Position numbers and translations under genes: made by a program. From positions 868,001-932,000 of the forward strand of contig JAJFFV010000005.1 in the NCBI GenBank assembly GCA_021776475.1: DNA of 64,000 bases, in the 5' to 3' direction. How positions within the stretch are numbered: the stretch's first letter is position 1; each line of letters begins with the position of its first letter. The notes beneath the pieces were generated by a model. That model was given only the letters and a program-made list of their open reading frames with translations. It was not told where the DNA came from and did no database searches. Below are positions 44,977 to 54,340 of this stretch, in pieces. This DNA is from Parvularculaceae bacterium (GTDB lineage Bacteria > Pseudomonadota > Alphaproteobacteria > Caulobacterales > Parvularculaceae).

Positions 44977-45437
44977 GCTGTGTTCGCTCCTATATAATGT
45001 GAACAAACAGCTAACATAGTTATTAAGCGTTTTCAACAAAAGAAATTTAGCAATTTAGCAATTAAGGGGTTGCAGCTACTGGCAAGGGCAATGTACAAGC
45101 TTCCGGCACGGTTGATTCTGTGCCGGAAGCTTCAATTCCTGTTTGATCAGCAGGCGTAACCGGCGACGATGCCGCCGGAGAAATTACGAGGTATAGGATG
45201 CTGCAACATCCGAGGGTGAACGGCTGGCGAACCGGCCCATTAGCCCTACTCATAATATCTTAGGGGTCGCAAGGACCCGCGTTACCGTTTCACACGATTT
45301 TCTTTCTGTTACAACTTCATTGATTATGAACCAAATCGGTTTTATATACGTTTCATACCCGCTGTCGGCGTGCCGGCAGCTCGAGAGCCGATTCCTGCTA
45401 ACGCAAGGGCGGCTCTTGCTGTTTTGGGGGGAGTCGC
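44977..45437. other. 460-bp gap with a perfect 13-bp hairpin and smaller inverted repeats
   Basis: AAGCTTCCGGCAC (45097-45109) mirrors GTGCCGGAAGCTT (45120-45132) with a 10-base loop. Near 45374-45420, GAGCCG and CGGCTC form another hairpin just before the NYN gene and could be its leader or a terminator. A 63-codon minus-strand frame covers 45062-45253 but its sequence is low-complexity, so I do not call it a gene. Confidence 0.5.
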
Positions 45438-46061
45438 ATGAGGGTTAGGGTCTATGTTGACGGGTTCAACCTCTACTATCGGGCACTAAAAGGAACCACA
45501 CACAAATGGTTGAATCCTTTAGAGCTAGCGCGCTTAGTGATTAATCCAACCGATACTATTGATCTGTTACGATACTTTACAGCTCGTGTCAGTCCACGGG
45601 CTGGTGATCCAGGAGCGCCGGCGCGGCAACAGGCGTATTTGAGCGCTTTAAAAACAGTTCCCGAAGTCAGCATTCATTACGGCCGGTTCCTCGCCAAATC
45701 AAAATGGCGTCCATTAGTCAGCAACCCCGCGAATTTTGTTGAAGTTATGGATACAGAAGAAAAAGGTTCCGATGTAAATCTTGCGTCGTATTTGCTTCAT
45801 GACGGCCATCGCGACGAGTACGACGCAGCTCTGGTCATTTCGCAAGATTCAGATCTTTTGGGGCCGCTTTCAATGGTAAAAGACGACTTGAACAAACCCG
45901 TCGGGTTGCTCTGGCTTGATGGCCGTCAGCCGAACGGGCATTATCGTCGCGCGGTCTCTTTTGTCCGGCACGTGTCGCGATCGAGATTGGCCGGCGCACA
46001 ATTTCCGGACCCAATCAATGCCTCCGCTGGTCGAGTCATCAACAAGCCTGCTGCTTGGTAA
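45438..46061 (+). CDS. NYN-domain (PIN-like) predicted RNase
   Basis: The 207-residue protein begins VRVYVDGFNLYYRALKG (the first Asp is a metal ligand) and has the later acidic motifs EKGSDVNLASYLL and ALVISQDSDLLGPL, all typical of NYN/LabA-like nucleases. The four conserved acidic positions appear kept. Such proteins cut RNA and are frequent in defence-related islands. It is preceded by a hairpin-rich 460-bp gap. A GTG of the hydrolase-FGE operon is far away, so it is likely a single gene. The following 250 bp contain no gene that I can support. Confidence 0.87.
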   Translation: MRVRVYVDGFNLYYRALKGTTHKWLNPLELARLVINPTDTIDLLRYFTARVSPRAGDPGAPARQQAYLSALKTVPEVSIHYGRFLAKSKWRPLVSNPANFVEVMDTEEKGSDVNLASYLLHDGHRDEYDAALVISQDSDLLGPLSMVKDDLNKPVGLLWLDGRQPNGHYRRAVSFVRHVSRSRLAGAQFPDPINASAGRVINKPAAW

Positions 46062-46312
46062 GCCGCCACAGTTTATATTCACCGTCGCAGCGACTTCCTC
46101 AACGACACCACCTTGCTTGGCAGTCTGAATTGCCGCGCCAATACGCTTACGCAGCATTACAAACGTGGTCTCGTCCGACACTGCTCTGGATTGGCGCCTG
46201 TTGTCGCCCGTTAAAGGGACTAAGCCCCGTGCTGGGAAATCCGTCCCAGCGGTGATGGCGTGTACCTGCTCGTTAGCGTCTGCATTCTTGCCCGGCCAGC
46301 GTCGATGCCAGG

Positions 46313-48727
46313 CTAAAGCGTTCTGGCTAAACGAAAGCCGAAAATGTTGGCCCGGTACGTCGAATTGCCCCTGACGCGAACGGCCGAGCGGAGGTAGTCG
46401 GGATCGTAGTACCAAGAACCACCGCGAAGCACCCGCAAGCAGGAGCTCAGCTTGTCGCCGGGCCACTCTTCAGCCGTCTGTCCCGAGAGATTGTCGCGGT
46501 AGCAGTCCTTCACCCATTCATACACATTCCCATGCATGTCGTGGAGGCCGAATGGATTCGGTGGAAATTCACCTACTGGTGCCGTGTATACCCATTTGTC
46601 AGCTCCCGAAGCGAATCCGCCGCAACATGAGTCGGTTCCATAGTTCGCGAACGTACGGCTCGCCTCGGCCCCCCAAGGGTAAGCGGTTGTGGTACCTGCT
46701 CTGGCGGCGTATTCCCATTCGGCTTCGGTGAGGACCCGATACGGGCCGTCGCCCTCGAACTTGCCGTTAAGCCAGGCGACATAGGCTTGCGCGTCCTGCC
46801 ATGAGACATTGATCACCGGCCGGGCATCACGACCCCAGCCCCCATCATACGGACTGTAACCGTTGCAACCGCCATCGGCTACACACGCGTCCCATTCCGC
46901 AAACGTCACTTCAAATTTGCCGACCGCGAACGGCTCCACCCTTACGCGCTGGATAGGCCCTTCGATCGATAACCGCCCCTGCTCGTCTGTCGGAGAGCCC
47001 ATGGAGAACGTACCATCAGGTAGGACGATCATTTCAGGGCACTCTTCGCATTCCTTCAGCGTTTGACCGGCGAAATAAGGCAGTGGTGTGGCTATGGCGC
47101 CCTGCTTATCCGCGAGATGGTCATTGTTCGCGATCGGTTCAAAAAAGACCGCGAGGGAAGCGACCGCGCCGAGAAGCGCCGCTGACAAAACGGCAAAGCG
47201 GAACCCCCCAAGCGACCATCCAAGAACAAGGCGAGTGAAGCCCTGAAGCAGGCCTTCGCCTTCGAACAGTGTCGCAGGTGGGAGAAGCGCTGCCTCGTCC
47301 TCGCTTTCTGCTCCCAGATTTTTGGCGACATGGTTTGCGATTGCTTCAGCGATTTCGCGGTGATCGAAATAGGTCGTGTGGATGAGCGCGTCCCAAGTGA
47401 GCGCATCTTCTGCAATCTCGCGTGCGATCTCGCCCTGGTCCGAATCGACGCCGAACGCGCCGGACCGGTATTTGTCGAAAAGACGCCGGGCAGCGTCCGA
47501 TGAATCGGCCGTCATGCGCGCGGCCACCTCGCCGTCAAGGACTAAGGCGCGGGTTCCAAAGCGATGTGATCTCGATGAGACCTGTCCGATCCGGTGGTCA
47601 CCGTCCTGACCAAAGGCGATGCCCTTCAGCGCGCCGCCGATCATAGTGTTGAGTGGCCCGCGTCCCGCGAGTTCCAGCCCCAGATAGGCGAAAGCCCGGT
47701 AGAAAAGATAGACGACGGCGAAGACAAGCGGGGCGCCCGCGACTCCAAACAGGATCATCTGTTGACCGACCGCTGCAAGCGGCGCCGGGCCAAAGCCGTA
47801 GGGTGGAAACTCAATGGTCTTTGTGAAGAACTCGTACAGCCCCCATTCGGCCGCCAGAGCCAGAAGCCCCAGGATCGGCAGCATGAACACCGCCCGGACA
47901 CCCCAGAGAATGCCGCCGGTCCGCGATCCGCGCCACAGTGAACCGTGCGCGAACGGCTCGATTTGCAGAGCTTCAAGTCGTTGCAAGAAAGAGATCGCCT
48001 CGTCCTCAGCATGCCAAATCGAGAACTGCCCCGCCCTCGGCTGGTGCCGTCCAGCTTGCCTGATCCGCAGGAGGCCGCGCCAGGCGATCGGTACGATGAA
48101 AGCGAGTGCGGCGAGGCCGGCAATGCCGATGGTTCGCAACACCGCCGCAAGCGCCTGGTTGCGCGCTTCGATCGCGGCAGCATCCGTGAACCATTCTTCA
48201 CCAGTCGTAGCCCCCAGAAACCCACCAGGATTGATGAGCAGGAAGGCGACGAGTGCGGCACTGGCGAGCGCCATCAGGCCGAACCCGTAGGCGCCGAGCC
48301 GCTCGCCCGCGGTCACCGCCGATTTGAAAAAAGGGGTGCCGACCGTGGTGATGGATCGAAGTCGGTCCCGCGCGCTCTTGCCCTTTGCTCGCCCCCCGGA
48401 CCAAGCAAGCATCGCCGCCGCTTCGCTGGCGACATTGCCGCCATGGCTGTGGCCTATGACATGGACACTTTCGTATTCCTTAGCGAGCGAGCGCACCTGT
48501 TTCATCAGCGCCCGCGCGGCCTCTTCCCGCGCCGTCGCGCTGTTCGCGCCGGTCCACAAAAGTGGATGAATGTCGCCGTCGACGCCGCGCGCCGAAAACT
48601 CTTCATGAAGCCAGCCCGAAAATTCCGAGCCGCGCTGCCACCATTTTTCGCCATCAGGGTCGGGGGCCGTATCCCCGGTCCCGTGCACCGTGATTATCGC
48701 TATGCGCTCAGCGCTTTCCCTTGCCAT
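46313..48727 (-). CDS. Fusion of serine hydrolase, membrane helices and formylglycine-generating-enzyme domain
   Basis: The 804-residue protein has an N-terminal alpha/beta-hydrolase-like domain with VHGTGDT and the nucleophile elbow GHSHGG (residues 92-97). Five or so transmembrane helices follow (about 150-170, 195-215, 270-290, 320-345 and 500-525). A C-terminal FGE-sulfatase domain (from about 560) has MGSPTDEQG, HPV-like PVINVSWQDAQAY, TEAEWEYAARAG, HGNVYEWV and RGGSW, and ends GFRLA. The copper-binding cysteines of true FGE are not assured. It may sense or modify envelope targets; a role in defence is inference. It stands alone in the island. Confidence 0.82.
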   Translation of the reverse strand: MARESAERIAIITVHGTGDTAPDPDGEKWWQRGSEFSGWLHEEFSARGVDGDIHPLLWTGANSATAREEAARALMKQVRSLAKEYESVHVIGHSHGGNVASEAAAMLAWSGGRAKGKSARDRLRSITTVGTPFFKSAVTAGERLGAYGFGLMALASAALVAFLLINPGGFLGATTGEEWFTDAAAIEARNQALAAVLRTIGIAGLAALAFIVPIAWRGLLRIRQAGRHQPRAGQFSIWHAEDEAISFLQRLEALQIEPFAHGSLWRGSRTGGILWGVRAVFMLPILGLLALAAEWGLYEFFTKTIEFPPYGFGPAPLAAVGQQMILFGVAGAPLVFAVVYLFYRAFAYLGLELAGRGPLNTMIGGALKGIAFGQDGDHRIGQVSSRSHRFGTRALVLDGEVAARMTADSSDAARRLFDKYRSGAFGVDSDQGEIAREIAEDALTWDALIHTTYFDHREIAEAIANHVAKNLGAESEDEAALLPPATLFEGEGLLQGFTRLVLGWSLGGFRFAVLSAALLGAVASLAVFFEPIANNDHLADKQGAIATPLPYFAGQTLKECEECPEMIVLPDGTFSMGSPTDEQGRLSIEGPIQRVRVEPFAVGKFEVTFAEWDACVADGGCNGYSPYDGGWGRDARPVINVSWQDAQAYVAWLNGKFEGDGPYRVLTEAEWEYAARAGTTTAYPWGAEASRTFANYGTDSCCGGFASGADKWVYTAPVGEFPPNPFGLHDMHGNVYEWVKDCYRDNLSGQTAEEWPGDKLSSCLRVLRGGSWYYDPDYLRSAVRVRGNSTYRANIFGFRLARTL

Positions 48728-48826
48728 TTGCTATACCCGCCATGCACAGGTTCTATCATCAAATCATTGGGCCGACAATTCCGGCACGACCGGCGGGTAT
48801 TCGTCGCTGGTTGGCCCGGGCGGTCC

Positions 48827-48894
48827 GATTAAAAAATCTCCGGGTAACCATGGGACCGGCTCGCATCCAGTCCTGCGGGGGGTGGGGGGGTGCC
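48827..48894 (+). repeat. Diverged direct repeat A at the left edge of the defence module
   Basis: This stretch and 60492-60563 align over ~68 bases with about three quarters identity: poly-A, then TCCGGGT, AC, ATGGG, CC, GCTCGC, TC, TCCTGCGG and a G/T-rich end. Both lie in non-coding gaps in the same orientation, and between them is the whole HTH-Res-Mod-helicase module. The wider gap 48728-49082 has no gene. Confidence 0.55.
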
Positions 48895-49082
48895 GGTCTA
48901 TCACTCAACGCCACCGGTTTTGATTGTCAGGCGACTGACATTTCCAGACCAAATTCACCCGCAGGAAATGCCCGCCTGGCAGGGTGAAAAATCGTGAAGT
49001 TTGTGCAAAACAACGAGTGGATTCGGTCCGGTTATAGTTACACAATTCTGGTGATACCTGTGTGCAAAGGGAGAAACGTCAG

Positions 49083-49496
49083 ATGGATGACACGAGCTTG
49101 GCGCCGCCTGATAGTCCACGGTTTCAGACCTGTCTCGGCCAATCATTGGACGGGCGACGACCTGTGTATGGCTGTGTAATAGAAACGCATGATGTGAAAA
49201 TCGTTCGGGAGGACCCGACTTTCCATCCCGAAAACACCGAATTAGGCCGTAAGATATTGCCACAAATGATACACCAATGGAACGCTGGAAACCCTATCCA
49301 GCCTTGGCTATATGTCCGGAACAATAACGAATATGTTTGCGCCGATGATTATTTTTTTATGGCCCTTCTTGATTCCTGCAAGCCAGAGACAATAGCTGCG
49401 CAAATCCTGGGCGAACCCATTGATACAGGATTGATCCAGAAAGTTGGCCCTCTTCCTGTCGAGCAGGTAAAGTCAACCCTAGGCATTGCCTTCTGA
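49083..49496 (+). CDS. Small protein of unknown function at the start of the defence module
   Basis: The 137-residue protein has a conserved-looking segment with QPWLYVRNNNEYVCADDYFFMALLDS. I do not recognise the family. ATG 49083 is preceded by GGGAGAAACG. It precedes the HTH gene by 185 bp and may be an island-specific accessory gene of the restriction module. Confidence 0.6.
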   Translation: MDDTSLAPPDSPRFQTCLGQSLDGRRPVYGCVIETHDVKIVREDPTFHPENTELGRKILPQMIHQWNAGNPIQPWLYVRNNNEYVCADDYFFMALLDSCKPETIAAQILGEPIDTGLIQKVGPLPVEQVKSTLGIAF

Positions 49497-49680
49497 TTGG
49501 ACATTGTACGATCTACTATGGGAACCGCTCGAACCACCAACGCCGTGCCTGATCAAACAAATGTTGAATTATCTCTCGTTACGCCGCGCTGGCGCCCCCA
49601 TGCACCGGATTTCACGATCTCTGTACACAACAGATACGGAGCGGATTTCCTTTAAGGGAAAAAGAGTGTAAATTATTGAT

Positions 49681-50091
49681 ATGTCCAACAACCCAAGAAA
49701 TGGCAAAATAGCCGGTATAGATGCTGCTCCTCAGCGTGCTGTCTTTACGCCACTAACGGCGCCAGGAGAGCCAGAGAGGCGCGAACGCAATCGCGTTGAC
49801 TTTGGACACGACGTCAAGCTCTGGCGTATGGGGATCGCTATGACGCAGATGCAGGCCAGTATCGCGTTGGGCATCAACATCCAAACAATACGCAACTGGG
49901 AACAGGGCCTTCATATACCGCTGCCAGGCGTCCGCGTCGTCATCCGCCTGGCCATGTCAGCGATCTGGCACAACCTCGATGAGTGGGGCAAGGGCGCTAC
50001 CAGAGGAGCGACCACACATCCGATCCTGGAACGGGTCGAACTGAAAAGAGCGCACTCAAGCAAGTGGCTGGATAAGTTTCTCATCGCTTAG
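49681..50091 (+). CDS. HTH (XRE-like) regulator or controller protein
   Basis: The 136-residue protein has an HTH core with MTQMQASIALGINIQTIRNWEQGLHIPLPGVRVVIRLAM, where QTIRNWEQG is the recognition-helix region. It is flanked by disordered N- and C-termini. A location 270 bp upstream of a restriction gene is typical for a controller (C-protein-like) regulator that sets the timing of the system, an inference. Confidence 0.75.
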   Translation: MSNNPRNGKIAGIDAAPQRAVFTPLTAPGEPERRERNRVDFGHDVKLWRMGIAMTQMQASIALGINIQTIRNWEQGLHIPLPGVRVVIRLAMSAIWHNLDEWGKGATRGATTHPILERVELKRAHSSKWLDKFLIA

Positions 50092-50363
50092 CGCGGCTAT
50101 AAGTTTACCGCCGGGCCGTTGTTGTCGAAGAGCTCCGATTTTGCCTTAAGTGCAGGCCACGATTCTTCCCACAGGAGATCCGGAGCAGCTTCAAGGAACT
50201 AATACCAAGCACTTTATGTTGGCCTCGCAATTCATGTGGACTACGAAAAGTGGAATGGCCGCGCAATATGTACTTCAAGGCCTGTGAGTCGCTCGGTGTG
50301 ACGACAGCAATTTGTTGGACAAACTCGGCCAATTAAGCTTCTTTGCCTTCGGAGAGGGGCAAT

Positions 50364-53300
50364 ATGCCGGAACACGACTTTTTCCAAAAACCAATACTGA
50401 ACTCACCCTACGACGAACCGTTGTGGCACCATGTCCTTGAAGATGGCCAACCGACAGATCAGCCGCCGAAAAATGAACGCCGAAAATCTGACCTCTACAC
50501 CCCGGTTCCAAAAGCGAAGCGTGCAAGAAAGGCGGATAATCAGCGGGATCTCCTGGATGACGATGAGTGGCAGTACGATCCAACTCCAATCATCAATGAA
50601 ATTCGCCAGCACGTGCGCAGTTGGCGGGAGTTACCCAACCCAAAAGATTGGAGCGTCACACCGGCAACGATGCGGTTGCTTGAACATTGGCGACGTGACC
50701 AGAGCCAGTGGATTGCTGTGCGACCGTTCTTTTGTCAGCGCGAAGCTGTCGAAACCATAATTTGGCTCACTGAAGTTGCCAAAGGTCAGAAGCGCTACAA
50801 GCAAATTTTTGACCACCTCAAAGGCGGGAATGAAGAAGCAAATCCCGATCTTTATCGACTGGCCATGAAGATGGCTACCGGAGCAGGTAAAACGACAGTT
50901 ATGGCAATGTTGATCGCCTGGCAGACGATCAACTCCATACGGATGCCTTCGTCAACGAATTACACGAGAGGTTTTCTTATCATCGCGCCGGGTATCACGA
51001 TCCGCGATCGGTTGCGCGTTCTCGACCCAACCGACCCTGATAGCTATTTCGAACAGCGTGAGCTGGTTCCACCTGATCTCATGAATGACGTCACGGCGGC
51101 GAAAGTTGTCGTTACAAATTACCATGCGTTTCAAAAACGTGAAAAGACAAAGCTCTCGAAAGGAACGCGTGGTGTCCTTGAGGGGCGGCGAGAAGACAAA
51201 ATCGTTACAACAGAGACTGAGGGGGAAATGCTTCGTCGGGCCATTGGCGACCTGTTCAATATGAAGAATATCGTCGTCATTAATGACGAGGCGCATCATT
51301 GCTATCGCGAAAAGCCGGATAGTGAAGACGTCGAAAAGTCTAAAGGGGATGAGAAAAAAGAGGCGAAAGAGAATAACGAAGCGGCCCGTTTATGGATCAA
51401 CGGAATCGAAGCCGTTAAGCGTAAAATCGGCCTGCGGGCTGTCTTTGACCTGTCTGCGACACCGTTCTTTTTGCGCGGCTCAGGCTATCGTGAGGGAACG
51501 TTATTTCCGTGGACTGTGTCGGACTTCTCACTGATGGACGCCATCGAAAGCGGTATTGTTAAGCTGCCACGGGTGCCTATCCTTGACAACATGCCGATGG
51601 CAGATGGCAAGCCGATTTATCGCAACCTATGGGATCACATCGGCAAAAAAATGCCCAAAAAGGGTCGCTCGAAAAGCGGTGGAGGCAATCCAGAGGCGCT
51701 CGCTGAAGTCACGCCATTGATAACGGCGCTCCGGTCCCTCTATGCGCACTACGTTGAAACCGATAAGGAGTGGCGTGCTAAAGGGCACGATGTTCCGCCT
51801 GTGTTTATCGTCGTGTGCAACAATACGACGACATCACAAATCGTGCATGACTGGATCGCGGGCTATGAAGTTCCGGAAACGGAGGATCAAGCAGAAATTG
51901 TTGTACCCGGCCAATTGGCTATGTTCAGCAACTATGATGAGCATCATCAACGCTTGTCAAAACCAAATACGCTCCTTATCGACTCCGTACAAATCGATTC
52001 TGGCGAGGGTCTTGATAAGGCGTTCCGGGAAGCTATGGGACCGGAAATTGAGCAATTCCGCCGCGACAAGGGAAATCGTGAAGGCGTTAGTGGTGACGTT
52101 AAGATAACCGACGAAGATCTGCTCCGCGAAGTTATGAATACCGTTGGTGTAAAGGGTCGCCTCGGCGAATCGATCCGCTGCGTCGTATCAGTCTCTATGC
52201 TGACGGAAGGGTGGGACGCAAACACCGTCACACATATTCTAGGCGTTCGTGCGTTTGGCACGCAGCTACTCTGCGAGCAAGTTGTCGGTCGCGGTCTGCG
52301 TCGGAAGAGCTATGAGCTAAATAAGGATGGCCGGTTCGATGTCGAATATGCCGACATTATGGGTATCCCATTTGATTTTACCGCGAAAGCGACGGTCGCA
52401 CCGCCATCCGCACCGAAGCCTGTCACCCGCGTTCATGCCAAAAAGGAGCGGGCCAATCTCGCAATCCGTTTCCCGCGCGTTGCTGGTTATCGCACAGTGC
52501 TGCCCGATGAAAAACTCACCGCAACCTTCAATGAAGATTCAAAATTTCATCTCCGGACATCTGAAATCGGTGCCACAAAGACCCAGATGTCTGGCGTCGT
52601 CGGCGAACAGGAAATCATGTCGCCGGAGGACAAGTTGGATGAGCACGCCCGGCCCAATTCCATCGGGTTCGTCATCACCAAGCACCTCCTGATGACGAAA
52701 TTTCAGGATGAAGGCGGCATGAACATGGCGCTCTTCCCGCAGGTGAAGCGCATAGTTATGCAGTGGCTGGACGGCGGTTATCTCGTCTGTGAGTCTGAAG
52801 GTACTTATCCAGCAATGGCGACCTGGCCTGGCGTCATCGATAAAGTGGCCGAGCGGATTTTCCTCGCTTGTCAACGCTTTGATGATGGTGTTTCGCGGGT
52901 TACCGCAGTGATCGACAGCTTCAATCCGGAAGGAGATACGCGCTTTGTCAATTTCACGACTTCTAAGCCATGCTTTACGACAGATGCGCGTAAATGCCAT
53001 GTCAGCCATGTGGTCGAGGATTCAACCTGGGAAGCAGAGATGGCGCGCATTTGCGAGGAACATCCAAGTGTCCTCACCTATGTGAAAAATCAAGGGTTGG
53101 GTTTTGATGTTCCATATCGAAATGGCGCCGTGACACGGCGCTATGTCCCAGACTTCATCGCGCGCCTAGACGACGGCAATGGCGACGCTGACCCACTCAA
53201 TCTCGTGTTGGAGGTCAAAGGCTATCGCGATGAAGACGCAAAAATGAAGGCGCAAACCATGAAGGAGCTGTGGGTCCCCGGCGTCAACAATATTGGCCGG

Positions 53301-53411
53301 TTCGGGCGATGGGCCTTTTGTGAGTTCACCGAAGTTTTCGGGATGGAGAACGCCTTCAAGGAATTGATTGATAAATTTGTGACGGATGGGCATGAGGGCA
53401 AGCGGTCATGA
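50364..53411 (+). CDS. Type III-like restriction endonuclease Res subunit (BPTD_3080 type)
   Basis: The 1015-residue protein has an SF2 helicase core: FFCQREAVETIIW, Walker A MATGAGKT (170-177), DEAHH (~307-311), the LSATPFF segment and the VVSVSMLTEGWDANTVTHI motif VI region. The C-terminal nuclease-like part contains VPDFIARLDDGNGDADPLNLVLEVKGYRDED, where D-x14-ExK fits a PD-(D/E)xK site. ATG 50364 follows GGAGAGGGG. It overlaps the next gene by ATGA, and the two genes and Mod form one operon. Confidence 0.9.
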   Translation: MPEHDFFQKPILNSPYDEPLWHHVLEDGQPTDQPPKNERRKSDLYTPVPKAKRARKADNQRDLLDDDEWQYDPTPIINEIRQHVRSWRELPNPKDWSVTPATMRLLEHWRRDQSQWIAVRPFFCQREAVETIIWLTEVAKGQKRYKQIFDHLKGGNEEANPDLYRLAMKMATGAGKTTVMAMLIAWQTINSIRMPSSTNYTRGFLIIAPGITIRDRLRVLDPTDPDSYFEQRELVPPDLMNDVTAAKVVVTNYHAFQKREKTKLSKGTRGVLEGRREDKIVTTETEGEMLRRAIGDLFNMKNIVVINDEAHHCYREKPDSEDVEKSKGDEKKEAKENNEAARLWINGIEAVKRKIGLRAVFDLSATPFFLRGSGYREGTLFPWTVSDFSLMDAIESGIVKLPRVPILDNMPMADGKPIYRNLWDHIGKKMPKKGRSKSGGGNPEALAEVTPLITALRSLYAHYVETDKEWRAKGHDVPPVFIVVCNNTTTSQIVHDWIAGYEVPETEDQAEIVVPGQLAMFSNYDEHHQRLSKPNTLLIDSVQIDSGEGLDKAFREAMGPEIEQFRRDKGNREGVSGDVKITDEDLLREVMNTVGVKGRLGESIRCVVSVSMLTEGWDANTVTHILGVRAFGTQLLCEQVVGRGLRRKSYELNKDGRFDVEYADIMGIPFDFTAKATVAPPSAPKPVTRVHAKKERANLAIRFPRVAGYRTVLPDEKLTATFNEDSKFHLRTSEIGATKTQMSGVVGEQEIMSPEDKLDEHARPNSIGFVITKHLLMTKFQDEGGMNMALFPQVKRIVMQWLDGGYLVCESEGTYPAMATWPGVIDKVAERIFLACQRFDDGVSRVTAVIDSFNPEGDTRFVNFTTSKPCFTTDARKCHVSHVVEDSTWEAEMARICEEHPSVLTYVKNQGLGFDVPYRNGAVTRRYVPDFIARLDDGNGDADPLNLVLEVKGYRDEDAKMKAQTMKELWVPGVNNIGRFGRWAFCEFTEVFGMENAFKELIDKFVTDGHEGKRS

Positions 53412-54340
53412 CCGAATTGGAATTTGGTAAGCTGGCAGACATTTCTCTTCGCGTGGCTTGGAAAGATGAGGCGTCAAACTTCACTCCATGGTTGGCAGAA
53501 AACCTCAATCACTTAGGCGATTCGATCGGCATCCCTTTGGAAGTGGTCACTGTCGAAGCGACGCTACCCACGAAAGACGACTGGTTCTCCGCCGACATTC
53601 TTGCCCGCAATGTGTACGATGACTCAAATGTACTGATCGAAAACCAACTTGAGCGCTCAGACCATACGCATCTTGGGCAAATCCTGACCTATCTCGCCGG
53701 TTTGCAAGCGAGGACGGTCATTTGGACAGCGCAGGATTTTCGCGAGGCACATCTTGCTGCAATAAAATGGTTGAACGAACACACTACGGAGGATTTTGCG
53801 TTCTTCGCAGTTAAAGTGCGCGTAGTGCAAATCGGTAATTCGGCGCTTGCTCCTTTGTTTGAAGTAATGGAGCAACCGAATACGTGGGAGCGTCGCCAAC
53901 AAAACGCAGCGAGAACAGCTAAAGCACTCACTGGTTTAGGCGAAAAGCGCCGCGCATTTTGGATAAGATTCTTTGCCGCCTACCCTGCCAACGCGGGAGA
54001 TGGGGCGCCAGGCGGTCATTCAAACATGTGGCGAAAAACGAACGGCGGTGAGGTCATTGTAAGCTATTACATCGCAAAAGATCGCGTTGGAGTCTTCATT
54101 CGCGGCTCGAGTGGTGTCTCTGCTGATGAAACCGCAGATCACCTTGAACCGATTGTTTCACAACTTGCTGACCGGTTAAGTGCGCCTTTCGGTCCTAGCG
54201 ACTACGGATACTTTTGTGCCTCTTCGCTGTCGTGTGATTACTCCGATACTGATCAATTTGAGAAGGTTGCCGCATGGTTGAATGAAAGAGTCACGCTCTA
54301 TTCAGCAACTATCGATGAGCTTCTTGGAGATACTATCTGA
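53408..54340 (+). CDS. DUF4268 / PD-(D/E)xK-like protein of the restriction operon
   Basis: The 310-residue protein begins with a nuclease-like N-domain (DWFSADILARNVYDDSNVLIENQLERSDHTHLGQ), where the D...ENQ motif of PD-(D/E)xK-related folds is visible, followed by a DUF4268-like C-terminal region. It lies between Res and Mod, overlapping both by a few bases, so it is a fixed part of the operon. Role: probably an accessory nuclease or specificity factor, not established. Confidence 0.78.
   Translation: MTELEFGKLADISLRVAWKDEASNFTPWLAENLNHLGDSIGIPLEVVTVEATLPTKDDWFSADILARNVYDDSNVLIENQLERSDHTHLGQILTYLAGLQARTVIWTAQDFREAHLAAIKWLNEHTTEDFAFFAVKVRVVQIGNSALAPLFEVMEQPNTWERRQQNAARTAKALTGLGEKRRAFWIRFFAAYPANAGDGAPGGHSNMWRKTNGGEVIVSYYIAKDRVGVFIRGSSGVSADETADHLEPIVSQLADRLSAPFGPSDYGYFCASSLSCDYSDTDQFEKVAAWLNERVTLYSATIDELLGDTI

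Noticed and set aside
45062-45253. Small minus-strand frame of 63 codons.
   Set aside because: The sequence is low-complexity and holds the 13-bp hairpin; no ribosome-binding site or homology is visible.
45870-46466. Minus-strand 198-codon frame overlapping the NYN gene and the 3' end of the fusion protein.
   Set aside because: It overlaps two better-supported genes and shows no recognisable domain; low confidence as a real gene.
46313-48727. Diversity-generating retroelement variable protein (FGE-like C-terminus).
   Set aside because: No reverse transcriptase, Avd gene or template repeat is seen nearby, and the C-terminal codons show no obvious adenine-driven variability.
50105-50332. Minus-strand frame of 75 codons between the HTH and Res genes.
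   Set aside because: No recognisable domain or ribosome-binding site; it is in the gap upstream of Res and may hold its promoter.
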